This document shows, one piece after another, positions 52,807 through 62,282 of a stretch of 64,000 nucleotides of DNA (the stretch's first letter is position 1; each line of letters opens with the position of its first letter). A program made the position numbers and the translations under genes. The DNA lies in the NCBI RefSeq assembly GCF_000425405.1, contig NZ_AUDJ01000015.1, positions 1 to 64,000 of the forward strand, written 5' to 3'. The notes under the pieces are model-generated. The model saw nothing but the letters and a program-made list of their open reading frames with translations. It was not told where the DNA came from and did no database searches. This DNA is from Ferrimonas kyonanensis DSM 18153. GTDB taxonomy: Bacteria; Pseudomonadota; Gammaproteobacteria; Enterobacterales; Shewanellaceae.

Positions 52807-55356
52807 TTAAGCCTTGGCGACTTTGCAGCGACAGTTGGCGACTCCAGACGCTTTCTCGATGGGGGAGTTGTACTCATGGCTGGTCAATGCGTTGGCGCTG
52901 CCACCTTGATCGACACCGGCCACGGACTTGAAGTGTCGGCCCTGACCCAGAGCCACCACCCCGGGGGCGATGCGATTGGTTACTCTGGCTTCCACCTTGG
53001 TTTTTCCGCGAATGGATTCGATGACGATCATGTCATCATCTTTAATGCCCAACTCTTGAGCGGTTTGCTCGTTGATCCAGGCGCCAGAACGCAGGGCTTC
53101 CTTCATCCAGGGGCCCTGGTACTGAACGTGGACGTGAGACTTGGTGTGGTAGGTAACAAACTGCAGTGGGTAGTCTTTCAGGTGTTCGCTCTCATCCTGA
53201 ACTGATTCCGGTGTCACCATGTACTTTGGAATGGTATTTATATAGCCGCCGGCGTTACTCAGCCAGTACTCTGGTACACCGTCGGTATCTTCGTACACTT
53301 TGGCGGTTTTCTCTGCCAGATCGCGCAGGTAGTGCGAGTAGATGTCGATCTTGCCGCTTGGCGTGTGCAGGTGAATGTCATCTTTCTGTACATAATCCCA
53401 GTAGCCAACGTGGAAGCGGGCAGACTCTTCGGTCTCGTTGCAGGGGCGAGCCCACTTAACGATCCCTTTCTCCTGCATCTCCTTGAAGGTTTCTGGCATG
53501 TATTGCTGCAGGTCCGGGCGCATCACGTTACGGGTGAAGTTGTAGACCGAGTTGAGGGCATCCTCATCATTATTCAGAGCCAGGCCCATGGTATAGCCAG
53601 CTTCAATGCCCATGTGTTTGGCGATGCCTAGGCAAATTTCGAAGGTGGATTTCACATTACCCATAGGCGTAAGGGCTGTGGAGGTACCCACAATAAAGCC
53701 CATGGTGCCGGACTGCATATTGGTAGGGGCCAGGTCTTCACGTTCATACTGAGTAAAATCTGGCAGAACGTAATCGTTAACATACATGGATGGAATGAGG
53801 TGGGTGTCGATGCTGACAATCAACTCGACATCGTTTTCATCCTTAAGCAGTTCCAGAATTTTGTGGTTGTCTGCTTGTTGGTTGAATGGATTACCACCGC
53901 GGTTGAAGATTGCCTTCATATTGACACCCAAAACACCGTCGCCGGTAACCGGGTCGATCTCATCGGCAGGCAGGTGGATGTTGTCCTTAAGGACAGACAT
54001 GGTGGTGCCGTTCTTGATGGCTCGTGGCCAGCTGTGGATTTGCACCGCCCAGCGAGCGCTGGCCGCAAAATCCATCAGGGGCATGGGGTAGATGTAGCCT
54101 TTGGCATCGGCGTGTTCGCCGGTGCTGTTGCCTCGGTTACCGATGGCACCCACCATGGCTGCCAGAACGGTTACTGAGCGCACGTTGTCTTCGCCGCACA
54201 ATTGACGCTGCAAGCCCCAGCCCGCAACCACATAGGGAGCTTTGGCTTCGTACAGTTTCTTGGCAGTAGAGCGGATCACTTCGGCAGGGACGCCACAGAT
54301 CTTCTCAGCCCATTCAGGGGTTTTGGGGATACCATCTTTCAGGCCTAGGATGTGGCCTTGGTAACACTCCTCAGCAGGAACCTCAGGCAGTCTCACTGGG
54401 TTGCCATCGGCGTCCTTCTGAGTTGGGCTGTCCATCTCGGGCTCGGCGTAGAAGCCGTAGCATTTCTTCTTGACCCACTCCTTTTTTACCCAACCTTTGG
54501 TGATCAGTTCGTGGGCCATACCCTGGATCAGCGCGGCATCGGTACCTGGGCGGATAAAGTGGAACTCTTGCTCACGCCCTAGGTTAGTGTCGTTATAACG
54601 GAGATCAAAGTTAACAAAGGGTTTGCCTTTTAGAAGGTGGTTAAACTCGAAGCCATTACCGCTGCCTGAAGCCAGAGTCTCCAGCGGGTTGTTACCAAAG
54701 CCGAGAATGAAGTCACTGTTTTGGATCTCGACTGTGGAGGACCAGTCACGGGCATGGCCATGAACGCCGTAACTGATCTCCATGGCGCGATACACCTGGC
54801 TGAAGCTCATGGCATTGTGGGCTGCCAGGAATCCTCCTGAAGCATTGAGCAGGTTATCGACCCACCAGGCGGAATGGCTGCCACCATAGTTAGAGCCAGC
54901 GGCTCGGTAGATGGATTTTGGGCCGTGGGCAGCCTGGAGTTGTTGCAGCTTGTCACCGATTTCTCGGTAGGCCTGCTCCCAACTGATCTCCTCATACTGG
55001 CCGCTGCCTCGAGGACCAGTACGTTTCAGAGGAGTCAGCACACGGTCGGGGCTGTAGATCTTCTGTTTGGCGGAGTTGCCCTTGGCACATGGACGCATCT
55101 GACGGATGTCCATGTTTTCTTTCTCGGCGGTGGTCACATCTTCTGGCTCGATTCTGACGATGCGGCCATCAACACTGATCACCTTAAATGCGCAGCTGGT
55201 AGAACAATTGGTTTCACACAGGGTGATGGATTCCACCTCCTTCACTTCTGGGGCGGTGGGAGGGGTCACGGACTCACCGGACTTACCGCCACAGGCGGTG
55301 ACGCAGGACACCGCACCGGCGGTGGCGCTGAGTTTCAAAAAATCACGTCTTTGCAT
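52807..55356 (-). CDS. dmsA: DmsA-type molybdopterin oxidoreductase, Tat lipoprotein
   Basis: 849 residues. Twin-arginine motif RRDFLKL (3-9) followed by a lipobox VTAC (C22), so the protein is Tat-exported and lipidated. N-terminal [4Fe-4S] cysteines in CETNCSTSC and RPCAKGN, then the molybdopterin dinucleotide domains. NAMSFSQV aligns with DYSSAQI of E. coli DmsA, suggesting a serine molybdenum ligand. Expected at the cell surface, reducing DMSO or another oxyanion; the substrate is inferred from the family. Confidence 0.92.
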   Translation of the reverse strand: MQRRDFLKLSATAGAVSCVTACGGKSGESVTPPTAPEVKEVESITLCETNCSTSCAFKVISVDGRIVRIEPEDVTTAEKENMDIRQMRPCAKGNSAKQKIYSPDRVLTPLKRTGPRGSGQYEEISWEQAYREIGDKLQQLQAAHGPKSIYRAAGSNYGGSHSAWWVDNLLNASGGFLAAHNAMSFSQVYRAMEISYGVHGHARDWSSTVEIQNSDFILGFGNNPLETLASGSGNGFEFNHLLKGKPFVNFDLRYNDTNLGREQEFHFIRPGTDAALIQGMAHELITKGWVKKEWVKKKCYGFYAEPEMDSPTQKDADGNPVRLPEVPAEECYQGHILGLKDGIPKTPEWAEKICGVPAEVIRSTAKKLYEAKAPYVVAGWGLQRQLCGEDNVRSVTVLAAMVGAIGNRGNSTGEHADAKGYIYPMPLMDFAASARWAVQIHSWPRAIKNGTTMSVLKDNIHLPADEIDPVTGDGVLGVNMKAIFNRGGNPFNQQADNHKILELLKDENDVELIVSIDTHLIPSMYVNDYVLPDFTQYEREDLAPTNMQSGTMGFIVGTSTALTPMGNVKSTFEICLGIAKHMGIEAGYTMGLALNNDEDALNSVYNFTRNVMRPDLQQYMPETFKEMQEKGIVKWARPCNETEESARFHVGYWDYVQKDDIHLHTPSGKIDIYSHYLRDLAEKTAKVYEDTDGVPEYWLSNAGGYINTIPKYMVTPESVQDESEHLKDYPLQFVTYHTKSHVHVQYQGPWMKEALRSGAWINEQTAQELGIKDDDMIVIESIRGKTKVEARVTNRIAPGVVALGQGRHFKSVAGVDQGGSANALTSHEYNSPIEKASGVANCRCKVAKA

Positions 55357-55374
55357 GAGATTTTCCTTTGTTGG

Positions 55375-57363
55375 TTATAGGGCGTAGCTCAGGGTCAGCA
55401 TCAGCTGATGAGCCTGGTAGTTGCTGTGTGTCTGACCCAGGGTGACAAGGCCTGGAATGGCTTGGGGCGCGACCTGGGTGTAATCGCTGTCGTAGCCACG
55501 CAGGTAGCGGTATTGGGCGCGCAGGGTGGCATTGCTGCTGATGGCGTAATCGGCAAACAGCTGAGCGCGGTGGCCCCAGGCGGTGTAATCACCGAAGGGC
55601 GCTTTACCGGTGACGCTTGTATCGGAGTCCGACTCGCTGTAGTCGTAATCCAGACCCAAGGTCAGTTGGTCTTGCATCAGGCCGGTGTAATGACCGCCCA
55701 GGCCGATGTGGCTGAAGCTGTCCTCCACGTCTGCCTGCCAGTCGGCGGTGGCGAAGCTCTGACTGCCCAGCTGGCTGCTGTCAATCCACTGCTGGCCGCC
55801 ATAGAGGCTGAGGCTTAGCTGGGGATTGAAGCGGTAGCTGAGGGCCAGGTCGTAGCCGTGGTCGGTGGACTCGGTCAGACCCAACTCACTCTGGTCGTAG
55901 TCGTCCTTGGCGTAGCGGTAGCTGAGGTCCAGCGCCAGGCTGTCCATGGGCTGGTGGCTGATTTTGAGCTCGGCGCGGGTGCGGTCGCGGTCGGCCAGGT
56001 GGTACTTACGCAGCAGCGGGTTGTCCTCGGAGGAGGTCGTCTCACTGGCCTGGTAGGTGGAGCCGTCGCGGCTGCTGAGCTCGCCTTTGAGGGCAATGCG
56101 CAGGGTATCGATGCCCTTGAAGGTCAGCTTGGCGAACAGGCTATCCTCGTCGGTCTCCTCGCGGACCGAGTGATTGCGCTCGACGCTCTCGTGCTCATAG
56201 CCGCCCAGCAGGTGCCAGTCGGCAGACAGGCGGTAACGGGCGTCCACCAAGTAGCTGGTCTTCTCCAAGTCCAGCGCCACACTCTGATGGGTACGGCCAC
56301 GCAGCACGTCGTAATCGACGCTGGAGAACAGACGCTCTGGAGTGCGGTTATCGCGGTCACGGTAGGTCACCTTGGCGCGCAGCTTCAGACCCTTGGCGGG
56401 TTTGGTGCTGACGTTGAGGCGAGCGTCGGTGGTCTGCACCTTGCCGTTCAGGTGAGTGATGCCGTTGGGCACCCCACCTAAGGTGACGTAGTCCTGGTCC
56501 TGATACAGCCAGCCTTTGGCTAACTGACCGGTGACATTGATGCCGCTAAAGCGGTATTGACCCCGGGCGATGAGCTGGTGGGCTTCGTTGTCCGGAGACA
56601 GGGCCTGCAGGCTGCCGCGCTCGCTCTGGTCGATGCTGCTGTTGCTGTTATCAAACAGGCTGCCCTGGTAGTGCAGGGAGGCCAGCCAGGCATCACCGTT
56701 CATCTCGGTACCGGCATTGAGGCGCTGAGTCTGGCTGTCGATGGGGCGGGCGAAGTTCACCGGAGAGCGGTTGAGCTGAGTGCTGCTCGCCTGCTGGCCG
56801 GTTTTTTCTTCCAGGCGGTAATCCACATAGGCGCCCCAACCCTGGCCTTTGAGCTCAGAGCCCAGTTGCCACTGCTCGCGCTTGGCTTGCAAAGTGGTGG
56901 ACTGGGCGGAAGGCAGCATGACTAAATCACTACCTTCAAGACCATACAGGCTCTGGGCGTTGTCAGCCTTCACATTCAGTTGGCTCTGATAACCGACAGT
57001 GGCACCGAAACGCTCATTGCTGACGCTCACCTGAGCGGAGCCGGTGTCCATCCCCAGGTTATGGGCCTGAACCTTAACCCGGGTGGCGCCGGTGTAGACC
57101 GCGTCTGCTTGCAGGGCCGCGGCCAATTCACTGTCGTCGCCCAAATCGTTGGCGGCGCGGGCGTCATCCAGCTCGTTCCAGACGGCGGACACCCCCATGG
57201 CGCCGGCGGCACCGGGCGCTTCGCAGCGCTTGCACTGCCACTTGGCGGTGTTGACCTTGTCGGTATTGGCGCCCTTTAAGTTAAAGCCAGAATTAAACCC
57301 AGCAGACTGGGCCACGCCGGCCTGCATCAGGGCCAGAGCCAAAATACTCAGTTGGAATTTCAT
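55375..57363 (-). CDS. dmsF: MtrB/PioB-type outer membrane porin (DmsF)
   Basis: 662 residues with signal peptide (cleavage after AQSA), then the MtrB-type motif WQCKRC (C44, C47) followed by a long series of alternating beta strands ending in aromatic/aliphatic LTLSYAL. MtrB-type barrels sheath the decaheme cytochrome so electrons cross the outer membrane. 18 bp before dmsA and 10 bp after dmsE. Confidence 0.92.
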   Translation of the reverse strand: MKFQLSILALALMQAGVAQSAGFNSGFNLKGANTDKVNTAKWQCKRCEAPGAAGAMGVSAVWNELDDARAANDLGDDSELAAALQADAVYTGATRVKVQAHNLGMDTGSAQVSVSNERFGATVGYQSQLNVKADNAQSLYGLEGSDLVMLPSAQSTTLQAKREQWQLGSELKGQGWGAYVDYRLEEKTGQQASSTQLNRSPVNFARPIDSQTQRLNAGTEMNGDAWLASLHYQGSLFDNSNSSIDQSERGSLQALSPDNEAHQLIARGQYRFSGINVTGQLAKGWLYQDQDYVTLGGVPNGITHLNGKVQTTDARLNVSTKPAKGLKLRAKVTYRDRDNRTPERLFSSVDYDVLRGRTHQSVALDLEKTSYLVDARYRLSADWHLLGGYEHESVERNHSVREETDEDSLFAKLTFKGIDTLRIALKGELSSRDGSTYQASETTSSEDNPLLRKYHLADRDRTRAELKISHQPMDSLALDLSYRYAKDDYDQSELGLTESTDHGYDLALSYRFNPQLSLSLYGGQQWIDSSQLGSQSFATADWQADVEDSFSHIGLGGHYTGLMQDQLTLGLDYDYSESDSDTSVTGKAPFGDYTAWGHRAQLFADYAISSNATLRAQYRYLRGYDSDYTQVAPQAIPGLVTLGQTHSNYQAHQLMLTLSYAL

Positions 57364-57373
57364 CTAAGACTCC

Positions 57374-58351
57374 TTAGCGCTGCAGGGCGCTGCCGGCGGG
57401 GTGATTGGAGCCATGAATCTGGCTGTGGCAGTTCAGGCAGCTCTGACCGGAAGTGAACGCGTTCTCTCCTAAACCAAGAGCGTTATCGCCGTAGGCGCGA
57501 CTGGCGTGACCGTCACTGGCGTGGCAGCTCTGACACAACATCGGTGCCCGCTGGGTGAGCATGGCGTCATTAACACTGCCGTGGGGGTTGTGACAGGTAG
57601 AACACGACTCAGTCACCGGCTCGTGCTCCCACAGCACCGGGCCGCGCTTGTCGGCGTGGCACTGGTAGCAGGTGTCGGTTTCGGTGAGCTGAGTCAGACT
57701 GGCGTCGGTCAGAGAGCCATGGGGGGTGTGACAGTCACTGCACACCATCTCACCGGCACCCAGTCCATCAGATAGCGGGTGAGCGCTGCGCTTGTTCATC
57801 GCCAGCTTCTGTTCGGTGTGGCAACTGGTACAGACCGCCACCTCGTTGGAACGATTGACCACAGGGTCGGAGGCCACATGCACCTGGTGACAGCTGACGC
57901 AGGCCACTTCCTCGTCGGTGTGCACCGAATCACTCCAGTGAGCGCGACCATCGTCCTGGTGGCAGGAGAGACAGACGCTGTCCTGCAGCTCGGCAGAGAC
58001 GTTGCCGGAGGTGCCAAAGGTAATCATTGGCTCGTTCTTGCCGCGGTGCTTGCCCTGGGGGCCGTGGCAGGCTTCGCACTGCAGCCCCGCCATCGGGCTG
58101 TCGCTGCGCTCGGTGTTGCCGTGCACCCCGGCAAACACCGCCATGACGCTGTCACTTTTCTTGTGACACATCAGGCAGCTGTCGGCGCCTTTTTTGGAGT
58201 AGTTGCCCGACTGGAATTTTTCGAGGAGCATGCTTTCAGATGAATTGGCTGCCGTGCAGGCAGACCAGGGTATGGAAAGTACTAGAGCTAAGCCGGCAAG
58301 AGATCTGCGACCTAGGTTCACAGCTTTGCCCTTGGGGTGATGATATTTCAT
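57374..58351 (-). CDS. dmsE: MtrA-type decaheme cytochrome c (DmsE)
   Basis: 325 residues with ten CxxCH motifs evenly spaced (CLMCH, CEACH, CLSCH, CVSCH, CTSCH, CSDCH, CYQCH, CSTCH, CQSCH, CLNCH), matching MtrA/DmsE. Signal peptide near [20 protein letters not shown]. The ATG at 58351 has only a distant AAGG; a GTG at 58321 has AAGGG at good spacing and gives a more usual signal peptide. Carries electrons from the periplasmic side into the DmsF barrel. First gene of the operon. Confidence 0.95.
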   Translation of the reverse strand: MKYHHPKGKAVNLGRRSLAGLALVLSIPWSACTAANSSESMLLEKFQSGNYSKKGADSCLMCHKKSDSVMAVFAGVHGNTERSDSPMAGLQCEACHGPQGKHRGKNEPMITFGTSGNVSAELQDSVCLSCHQDDGRAHWSDSVHTDEEVACVSCHQVHVASDPVVNRSNEVAVCTSCHTEQKLAMNKRSAHPLSDGLGAGEMVCSDCHTPHGSLTDASLTQLTETDTCYQCHADKRGPVLWEHEPVTESCSTCHNPHGSVNDAMLTQRAPMLCQSCHASDGHASRAYGDNALGLGENAFTSGQSCLNCHSQIHGSNHPAGSALQR

Positions 58352-58593
58352 TTTTGAATGTCGCCTTATCCAGAGACTTTTGATCTTTGTCCAGGCAACT
58401 GTGCAGCATGGCGAATTCGGAGATCTTCATCTTGTTTAAAATCCCCGATTGGTGACACCACGTTTTTTCAAATCATCTACTTTTTTTGTGAACTTATGTG
58501 ATGAGAGTGGATTGGATAGAGATCATTGCTGTAGCTTGAGTGATCGGCGGTGTAATATCGGTCATGTATTTGTTGACTTTGGTGAGGCATAGT

Positions 58594-59355
58594 ATGGATG
58601 ATATATCTGCTTTCAAAGGGGTGGAACTGATTGAGTATGCATCAAAAAATTATGTATACATGTCCTTTGATGCTCACCTTAGGCTTGGAGGAGTGAAAGA
58701 GGAAACAATTAACAAACTTTTGTGCTGCAGTTATGAAATTCATCTGGGAAAAGGCTCCACCTTTGCGCCGGAGTTTGACTCATCGGCAGTCTGCCACTTA
58801 AAACAAGGCCTTCTGAGGACAGATGTCGAGTTGGTGGGGGATAGGATTAGCAATAGCAGTTTCATTTTAAAAGAGGGGCTCTTTGTCAGTCCTGGTCCGG
58901 ATGCACTTTCAAATGTAATGTATCAGTGCCTTGAAGAGTCTGTCATTACCTGTATCCCCGCAGACGTGATATATCGCGAATCCATGAAAGATGAAACGCT
59001 ATTTCGATATTTAGTGAGGATTTTCTCTGAAATAAGCATGAAGCAGCGAGATTGGGCGCTGTTTAGTAATGTGGTGGGGAAAAGGGAACACATTATATTT
59101 TCGCTAATTTTGATGTGTGTTCACTCCAGTTTATATGGGAAAGACAATTTCACGGCTAGGTATCAGGACTTGTCTGATATGTCTGGTACCACGGTACAGT
59201 ATGTGCTTAAGGTAATCCATGAAGCATTTGGTGTCGGTGCGATTAGAAAGGTGTACGGGGGATTTGAAGTGTTGGACTTAAAACTTTTGTGCAGCATGGT
59301 GGATTACAGAATACTAAATGAGCTGATATCAAAGTTGGTTTTGGATCATGAGTGA
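58594..59355 (+). CDS. Divergent Crp-fold transcriptional regulator, no known family
   Basis: 253 residues from ATG 58594 (GAGG spaced by 6); earlier ATG/GTG codons (58564, 58540) are less well placed. The N-terminal half looks like a cyclic-nucleotide-binding-type beta roll (YEIHLGKGSTFAPEF..., HLKQGLLRTDVEL). The C-terminal part is a winged helix, RYQDLSDMSGTTVQYVLKVIHEAFGVGAIRKVYGGFEVLD, resembling the Crp/Fnr HTH. No Fnr-type N-terminal cysteine cluster; C62 and C63 lie adjacent. Base composition is much more AT-rich than its neighbours. Position suggests control of dmsEFABG. Confidence 0.65.
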   Translation: MDDISAFKGVELIEYASKNYVYMSFDAHLRLGGVKEETINKLLCCSYEIHLGKGSTFAPEFDSSAVCHLKQGLLRTDVELVGDRISNSSFILKEGLFVSPGPDALSNVMYQCLEESVITCIPADVIYRESMKDETLFRYLVRIFSEISMKQRDWALFSNVVGKREHIIFSLILMCVHSSLYGKDNFTARYQDLSDMSGTTVQYVLKVIHEAFGVGAIRKVYGGFEVLDLKLLCSMVDYRILNELISKLVLDHE

Positions 59356-59432
59356 TTCGCACCGAAACGATAGTGGGAATAGCACTTTTTTTGGTATAAA
59401 ATCAAGCTTGTTTGTAGCTTTTCATGATTATA

Positions 59433-59453
59433 AAGGGAGCTGGGTACTCCCTT
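59433..59453 (+). terminator. Possible weak terminator after the regulator
   Basis: Stem AAGGGAG/CTCCCTT (59433-59439 and 59447-59453) with a seven-base loop; only a loose T-rich tail. Confidence 0.4.
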
Positions 59454-59526
59454 GTCATTCTTGTGGGCCCAACTGGATTTTTTATGCGCTGACACCTGTG
59501 TGGTGTCCGAACAACCCCCACAATTC

Positions 59527-60018
59527 CTAATGCCAACCAGGCTTGTTCGCTAGCGTCAGTTCAAGTGTACTGTTCTGAGCGCGAGGCTCAGTTGCGCCAG
59601 CCAGCAGAAAGCTGGCTCCGAGTTGTTTCAGCTTTTCTGTATAGGCCAGATCGATGACTGGCAAGACCTCCTCCAAATCCTGAGGGAGTCGGGCCCTAAT
59701 ATCCACTGTGGTTTTGTCCAGTCGTATCTGCCCAGTCGGGTCTCGGCCGAATGAACTGTGCCAAGAAGGTTCTGAGTAGCTGTAACGTCTACAGAATACG
59801 CGCTCATTAACCGTAACGAACAACAGGGGGATGAATCTATGGGTATAGCCAGCTCGAATCTCATGAGACAAGGCTTTTTCGATCATCTGGGCCATCTCTT
59901 GTTGGCTTTTAGGGGGCTCCTGAGATTTGCGCAAAGCCAGACGTAAGGGCTTTATGGCCTGCAGCAGTATCAGTCTGGGAAAGCCAAAGGTCAGTTTGAG
60001 AAAGTTGGTGTGAGCCAT
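59527..60018 (-). CDS. DUF2255-like protein
   Basis: 163 residues, no membrane segment. RFIPLLFVTVNERVFCRRYSYSEPSWHSSFGRDPTGQIRLD followed by YTEKLKQLGASFLLAGATEPRAQNSTLEL recalls DUF2255, a flavin-reductase-like split barrel group of unknown function. The N-terminal 50 residues are basic and may be an extra helix. Lies between the dms regulator and the SDR; the role is not evident. Confidence 0.6.
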   Translation of the reverse strand: MAHTNFLKLTFGFPRLILLQAIKPLRLALRKSQEPPKSQQEMAQMIEKALSHEIRAGYTHRFIPLLFVTVNERVFCRRYSYSEPSWHSSFGRDPTGQIRLDKTTVDIRARLPQDLEEVLPVIDLAYTEKLKQLGASFLLAGATEPRAQNSTLELTLANKPGWH

Positions 60019-60104
60019 TTATGAGAACTCATTTAGTTATGTTAAAGGAGCACCTTGAGATCAAGCTGCTCCGTAAGAGTGAGACAGGGTTCAGAGATAC
60101 GAAC

Positions 60105-61052
60105 TTATGGAGACCAGCTTATTCCGGTCTTCTGCTCTGATACTGCCCACAACCTATTTGCCATTTCTCGGTCCAGGGCATGAGGCATCAATATGCATTT
60201 GCCCACCGGGCCGACCATTTGCGCCCGTTTGGTGGGCCCGTAAAACGCATAAGGCTCCAGATGGTCTTCGGTGGCGCACAGCACCTCTGGCCAGGATCCG
60301 CGCTCGGCAGACTGCGCCAGCGGCGACAACAGCTTGAAAAGGATCCTGGTGGGCAGATTGGCCTCCTCCTGAGACAGGGTGGTTCTTGCTGCGCCGGGAT
60401 GACACACATGAACCTGCATCTTTAACCCGGCTTCTCGAACCCTGTGTTGCAACTCATAGGCAAACACCATTTGCGCCAGCTTGCTGTGGCTGTAGCTGTT
60501 CATCGGATTGTAGTTGTGGTCAAAGTTCAGGTCATCAAACTGGATGGTTTTAAGGCCCATGTTGTAGCCCATACTGCCGACGACCACGATGCGACCAGCC
60601 GATTCATTGACCCTGTCAAACAGCAAACCGCACAGCAGAAAGTGGCCATAGTGGTTGACGCCCAGTTGGCTTTCGAAGCCATCGATGGTCATCTCCTGCT
60701 TGGCCACCTGGGCGATGGCGGCGTTACAGATAAGGGCATCGATTTTCGGGATGTCACGCTTAATGGCATCTGCGGCGCTTCGCACCGACTCCAGAGATGC
60801 CAGGTCCAGTTGGATAAAGGAGAGCTCCGCGACCGGGTACTGCTGCTTGATCGCCTCGATGGCAGAGGCTGCCTTGCCGGGGTTGCGGCAGAGCATCACC
60901 ACCTTGGCCTCTTTACTGACCAGTACCTTGGTGGCCTCAAAGCCGGCGCCCACATTGGCTCCGGTGACTAGGTAGGTCTTTCCTTTCAGTGATGAGAGGC
61001 GCTCCGGGGTCCAACCTTTTGGACCATAAGGGTTTGGGAGTAGTTTGCTCAT
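60105..61052 (-). CDS. Short-chain dehydrogenase/reductase
   Basis: 315 residues from ATG 61052; the frame is open 21 codons further. Rossmann motif TGANVGAGFE (about 30-39), CNAA in place of NNAG, catalytic serine region VVVGSM and YSHSK (Y about 187, K about 191). C-terminal features resemble protochlorophyllide-reductase/retinol-dehydrogenase-like SDRs. NAD(P)-dependent; substrate unknown. 69 bp after the hydrolase gene on the same strand, probably one operon. Confidence 0.9.
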   Translation of the reverse strand: MSKLLPNPYGPKGWTPERLSSLKGKTYLVTGANVGAGFEATKVLVSKEAKVVMLCRNPGKAASAIEAIKQQYPVAELSFIQLDLASLESVRSAADAIKRDIPKIDALICNAAIAQVAKQEMTIDGFESQLGVNHYGHFLLCGLLFDRVNESAGRIVVVGSMGYNMGLKTIQFDDLNFDHNYNPMNSYSHSKLAQMVFAYELQHRVREAGLKMQVHVCHPGAARTTLSQEEANLPTRILFKLLSPLAQSAERGSWPEVLCATEDHLEPYAFYGPTKRAQMVGPVGKCILMPHALDREMANRLWAVSEQKTGISWSP

Positions 61053-61121
61053 AATATTCCAATTCAGTCGCTTTCCTGGCCAGGTGAGAATGCCTGTCCT
61101 GCAGCGAAGTGCCAATAAGAG

Positions 61122-62069
61122 TTAACTGCCGTGCTTTTGAAAAAACTCATTTATTTTGGTAACGGCTCTGTCCACATCCTTGTCGATGTCGTAAAGGCTG
61201 ACGTGACTGGCGCCTTCGATCTCATACAGTTCTTTGGGTTCGCTGGCCGCTTCGACAAAGCCCTGAGTGAGCGGGGCGGTATCTGCATCTTTACCGACGA
61301 TGCCTAGGAAGGGGGTGTAGAGGAAGGGCGCCATGGCTGTGGCGTTGTAGCGTGGGTAATCTTCATTGACGAAGAGCGGCGCCATGTGGGTGTAGTTGGG
61401 GTTGGTTTCCCTTCCGGCACGGGCGGTCATGTAGTAGTCGTAACCTTCGTGCATGGTGCTGGGAGCGTCTTCAGCGGGAGGCTCGCTCATACCCAATATA
61501 TCCACGTTCTCCTGGATGCCGGTTTCATAGTATTTCTGATGGGCGTCGTTGGCGGCAGTCAGTGCGGCAACAGCGGTCTCTCTGTCCATCACCCCGAACA
61601 GACTTGCGGCGTTGTTCAGCATGCCACTGACGGTGGCTATGGCCTTCAGGCGTTTGTCAGTCAATGCAGTGGTGACAATATGGCTGGCCCCGGCGCACAC
61701 GCCCAGTCCGAAGAAGCGTGCTCTGTCGACAAAATCGTGCATGCGCAGGAAGCTGATGGCATCGGACAGGCCTTCGAGTTTTGCCGGGGTGTATTCGTAA
61801 GAGCGCAGCTTACCTTCGCTGTCGCCAAACCCTCTGTGGTCAAACACCATGGCCGCGTAACCCAGGGCTGCCAACCTCTTCCCGTACACTGAGCCGGTCT
61901 GTTCTTTGACCTGATTGAAGGCCATGGTCATGACTATGGTGGGGTATTTTTGGCTGGCATCGAACCCTTCGGGCAGAAATAGCAGGCCAGCGAGCTGATG
62001 GCCTTCGCTGGGAAAACTCACCTTGTTGGTGCCTGGTGTCAGCAGCTCTGAATTCAGTTTCAGTGACAT
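61122..62069 (-). CDS. Alpha/beta hydrolase with cysteine nucleophile elbow (YcjY-like)
   Basis: 315 residues. HRGFGDSEG precedes the nucleophile elbow GLGVCAGAS, where C125 replaces the usual serine, as in dienelactone-hydrolase-like and YcjY-type proteins; the probable histidine is in EGASHVSLYD. Cytoplasmic. First gene of a likely two-gene unit with the SDR, divergent from the AraC regulator. Confidence 0.85.
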   Translation of the reverse strand: MSLKLNSELLTPGTNKVSFPSEGHQLAGLLFLPEGFDASQKYPTIVMTMAFNQVKEQTGSVYGKRLAALGYAAMVFDHRGFGDSEGKLRSYEYTPAKLEGLSDAISFLRMHDFVDRARFFGLGVCAGASHIVTTALTDKRLKAIATVSGMLNNAASLFGVMDRETAVAALTAANDAHQKYYETGIQENVDILGMSEPPAEDAPSTMHEGYDYYMTARAGRETNPNYTHMAPLFVNEDYPRYNATAMAPFLYTPFLGIVGKDADTAPLTQGFVEAASEPKELYEIEGASHVSLYDIDKDVDRAVTKINEFFQKHGS

Positions 62070-62282
62070 TTGTTATTCCTCATTCATGGTAGTGGCGCTG
62101 CTGCTGGCCAGATGTGCGAGACCCGTTGTGGAGTCCGGAGGTTGATACCAGCAGCGTTTTTGTTGGCGTAATATGACTATATGTCTTGGCGGTGGGGCGT
62201 CTCTAGGTGGATTTCTCTTCAATTTTTGCCTATTTGTCTCAGAACGTTGATTTGTACGTTATCGGGATCTAACCTCGTGAAT

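Noticed and set aside
58352-58593. CRP or FNR sites in the dms/regulator intergenic region
   Set aside because: TGTGA occurs twice as a direct, not inverted, repeat, and no TTGAT-N4-ATCAA is present; nothing reaches a reasonable match.
59348-59530. 60-codon plus-strand frame overlapping the end of the dms regulator
   Set aside because: No ribosome-binding site beyond the overlap, no family features, and it crosses a hairpin; translational coupling cannot be excluded but is unsupported.
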